Assembly (NCBI GenBank): GCA_002067325.1 | Contig: MVQY01000154.1 | Coordinates: 1 to 15,247, forward strand | Length of the DNA stretch: 15,247 nucleotides | Direction of reading: 5' to 3' | Origin: Methanobacterium sp. PtaU1.Bin097 | GTDB taxonomy: Archaea > Methanobacteriota > Methanobacteria > Methanobacteriales > Methanobacteriaceae | In this document: one piece after another, positions 13,978 through 15,247 of the stretch | Numbering within the stretch: position 1 is the stretch's first letter | Layout: each line of letters opens with the position of its first letter | Notes under the pieces: model-generated | What the model saw: only the letters and a program-made list of their open reading frames with translations | What the model was told of the DNA's origin: nothing | Databases searched by the model: none | Made by a program: the position numbers and the translations under genes

Positions 13978-14358
13978 ATGTATAGTGAAAAAGTAATGGA
14001 ACACTTCTCCAATCCCAGAAACGTGGGTGAAATAGAAGATGCTGATGGTGTGGGAACCGTGGGAAACCCGGTCTGCGGAGATCTGATGACCATCTATATC
14101 AAAGTTAAAGATAACAGGATAGAAGATATTAAATTTAAAACCTTTGGTTGTGGTGCGGCCATAGCAACCAGCAGTATGGTAACCGAGATGGCCATGGGTA
14201 AAACCATAGAGGAGGCCCTGGAAATCACCAGGAACGACGTGGCCAACGAACTCGAGGGATTACCACCCGTTAAAATGCACTGCTCCAACCTGGCAGCCGA
14301 TGCACTGCATGCAGCCATCGAGGATTACAAGAAGAAGCTGGCTGAAAAGGAAACTTAG
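13978..14358 (+). CDS. iscU: Fe-S cluster assembly scaffold (IscU / NifU N-terminal type)
   Basis: A small cytoplasmic scaffold on which [2Fe-2S] or [4Fe-4S] clusters are built before transfer to apoproteins. Its 126 residues match the single-domain IscU length. The three cluster cysteines are C33 (NPVCGD), C58 (GCGAAIA) and C102 (MHCSNLAADAL); D35 is the conserved Asp that modulates cluster release. The LPPVK motif (95-99), which binds the HscA chaperone in bacteria, is kept, although no hscA/hscB lies in the window. The start has a good GGTGAT site, and the upstream nifS supplies the sulfur. Together they would serve the many Fe-S proteins of a methanogen, including the Hdr subunits encoded here. 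There is no Rieske or Nfu extension. Confidence 0.95.
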   Translation: MYSEKVMEHFSNPRNVGEIEDADGVGTVGNPVCGDLMTIYIKVKDNRIEDIKFKTFGCGAAIATSSMVTEMAMGKTIEEALEITRNDVANELEGLPPVKMHCSNLAADALHAAIEDYKKKLAEKET

Positions 14359-14359
14359 A

Positions 14360-14423
14360 TCCTTTTTTCCTAATTTTTTGTAAAATTCCTTTTTTATTCT
14401 AAATCCTTTTTATATCCTTATTT
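14360..14423 (+). terminator. T-rich termination region after iscU
   Basis: The gap between the convergent iscU and YkgJ-type genes contains five T tracts of 5-6 (around 14363, 14375, 14391, 14407 and 14420) with few G. Poly-T tracts without a hairpin are the standard archaeal terminator for the plus-strand transcript. On the minus strand the same bases are A-rich, so the opposing gene probably stops elsewhere. Confidence 0.6.
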
Positions 14424-15068
14424 TTAACCATTTTCTAACCGTTTTAAAGCCTCATCAAACAGTATAATCGATTTTTCCAGTATCAGCATCACCGAGTAGT
14501 TGCAGGAATGACGGAGATTTATGATGTTGCGGGTCTTTCCATTTGATTCAACCAGGACCAGTGGATAGCTCCGGCAGACCTGTGGCCTTGAATCATATAT
14601 TGCACACCGGTTGGTCTCTGGATGGATATACTTGCATGGTCTGATGTCTTTAAGCTCAAAATGTCCAGAATACTCTTTGTTTGGAACGATTCCATCTTTA
14701 AGCTGGGGATTTAAAGTGAGAAGGATATTCATTTCATCCCTATGAATAAATATCGATTCAGATTCCCTGCAGCATCTGCCACAGATGGTGCACCATTCCT
14801 GGTGATCATGGGCCAGCTCATAATTTGATGGACCTCCCAGCACGTCTAAGCCCACGATGTCTGCCAGTTCTATTATTTCCTTAAGGTCGGCTTTGGTAAC
14901 TCCCAACTTTTTATACTTTTTAACAGATCTCTTCTTCTTCAATTTATTAAAGACAGCCTTCTCCAGAAGTTCAATTTCCTCGGATGAGTTGTTCTCTCCA
15001 TCTGACTCCAGTGCCTTTTTACGTATTTCCTCAAATAAGTCTTTGCTTATCAGCAGATCCCTTAACAT
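14424..15068 (-). CDS. YkgJ-type cysteine-cluster protein (CxxCxxCC family)
   Basis: A predicted zinc- or iron-binding protein of the YkgJ/UPF0153 family, whose biochemical role is not established. It shows the family core CTICGRCC, then further down PCKYI, NRCAIYD and RPQVCRSYP, which together supply the conserved cysteines of the metal site. In front is a charged N-terminal region of about 75 residues, rich in Lys and Glu and likely helical, beyond the core domain. I chose ATG 15068 because GTGAT lies just before it. In-frame ATG 15074 and GTG 15077 would add two or three residues. It is divergent from the aldo/keto reductase gene across about 115 bases with a perfect palindrome between them. 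It may be connected with Fe-S biology, but this rests only on the cysteines and the neighbours. Confidence 0.85.
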   Translation of the reverse strand: MLRDLLISKDLFEEIRKKALESDGENNSSEEIELLEKAVFNKLKKKRSVKKYKKLGVTKADLKEIIELADIVGLDVLGGPSNYELAHDHQEWCTICGRCCRESESIFIHRDEMNILLTLNPQLKDGIVPNKEYSGHFELKDIRPCKYIHPETNRCAIYDSRPQVCRSYPLVLVESNGKTRNIINLRHSCNYSVMLILEKSIILFDEALKRLENG

Positions 15069-15093
15069 AACCATCACTATAATGAAATTAATT

Positions 15094-15112
15094 AAAATAG
15101 AACTTCTATTTT
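15094..15112. promoter_or_regulatory. 19-bp palindrome between divergent genes
   Basis: AAAATAGAA (15094-15102), one C, then TTCTATTTT (15104-15112) are perfect 9-base arms. It overlaps the minus-strand TATA-like stretch (TTTATAAAAATAG, about 15117-15105) of the YkgJ-type gene. It lies about 10-15 bases from a plus-strand TATA-like TTTTTATATT (15121-15130) that could serve the aldo/keto reductase gene. It is well placed as an operator for one or both genes. Confidence 0.45.
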
Positions 15113-15182
15113 TATAAACATTTTTATATTACCAAATCTAAGTAAATAACCTTTAACCAAAACAAATTAGGAGTTTAAAATT

Positions 15183-15247
15183 TTGCTATACAGAAAACTG
15201 GGAAAAACAGGCCAGAAGGTTTCCATACTGGGCTTTGGATGTATGAG
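15183..15247 (+). CDS. Aldo/keto reductase, N-terminal fragment (3' cut by window)
   Basis: The last 65 bases encode MLYRKLGKTGQKVSILGFG and then CM, the characteristic beginning of NAD(P)H-dependent aldo/keto reductases, including those that in methanogens often carry a C-terminal ferredoxin domain. The start must be TTG at 15183, because the family N-terminus begins exactly there and GGAG stands at 15170-15173, nine bases ahead. The active-site Tyr, Lys and His lie beyond the window, so catalytic integrity and the possible Fe-S extension cannot be assessed. It is transcribed divergently from the YkgJ-type gene. Confidence 0.8.
   Translation, partial: MLYRKLGKTGQKVSILGFGCM

Overview
The window reads as chromosome of a methanogenic archaeon of the order Methanobacteriales, most like Methanobacterium. 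This is inferred from the heterodisulfide-reductase genes hdrC-hdrB-hdrA, archaeal TATA boxes, T-rich terminators, GGTGA/GGAG ribosome sites and moderately AT-rich DNA. No phage, transposon, integrase or CRISPR array is visible. The gene-level annotation is firm; the regulatory proposals are pattern-based and untested.

Layout. Bases 2-172 (+) are the tail of a membrane-anchored protein. From 286 to 8670 everything is on the minus strand. Read in the direction of transcription, this is tRNA-Cys, cysS (cysteinyl-tRNA synthetase), an iron-sulfur GMC-type flavin oxidoreductase, a ThiF/MoeB-type E1-like enzyme, and an hdrC-hdrB-hdrA operon. From 8977 to 14358 everything is on the plus strand: O-acetylhomoserine sulfhydrylase, homoserine O-acetyltransferase with two CBS domains, an AT-rich SAM methyltransferase, a NifS/IscS cysteine desulfurase and an IscU/NifU scaffold. 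A YkgJ-type cysteine-cluster protein (-) follows, and the window ends in the first codons of an aldo/keto reductase (+).

Theme. Much of the window concerns sulfur and thiol redox chemistry. The plus-strand genes make homocysteine from homoserine, acetyl-CoA and sulfide, and move cysteine sulfur into Fe-S clusters. The divergent tRNA-Cys/cysS pair spends cysteine in translation. The two divergent promoters carry the same 12-bp palindrome just downstream of their TATA boxes, a candidate shared operator.

Most unusual points. (1) HdrA ends in an MvhD/FlpD-like domain in which all five expected [2Fe-2S] cysteines are replaced, and HdrB lacks one cysteine of its second CCG motif, so this Hdr is probably a specialised paralogue. 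(2) Three imperfect 32-35 bp tandem repeats fill the hdrC leader. (3) The cysS leader carries a 30-bp tandem duplication that copies the start region and creates a 12-codon upstream reading frame with two Cys codons, whose stop overlaps the cysS start. (4) The tRNA-Cys is followed by C rather than the expected U73, and CysRS has Asp where a zinc-ligand Cys is usual.
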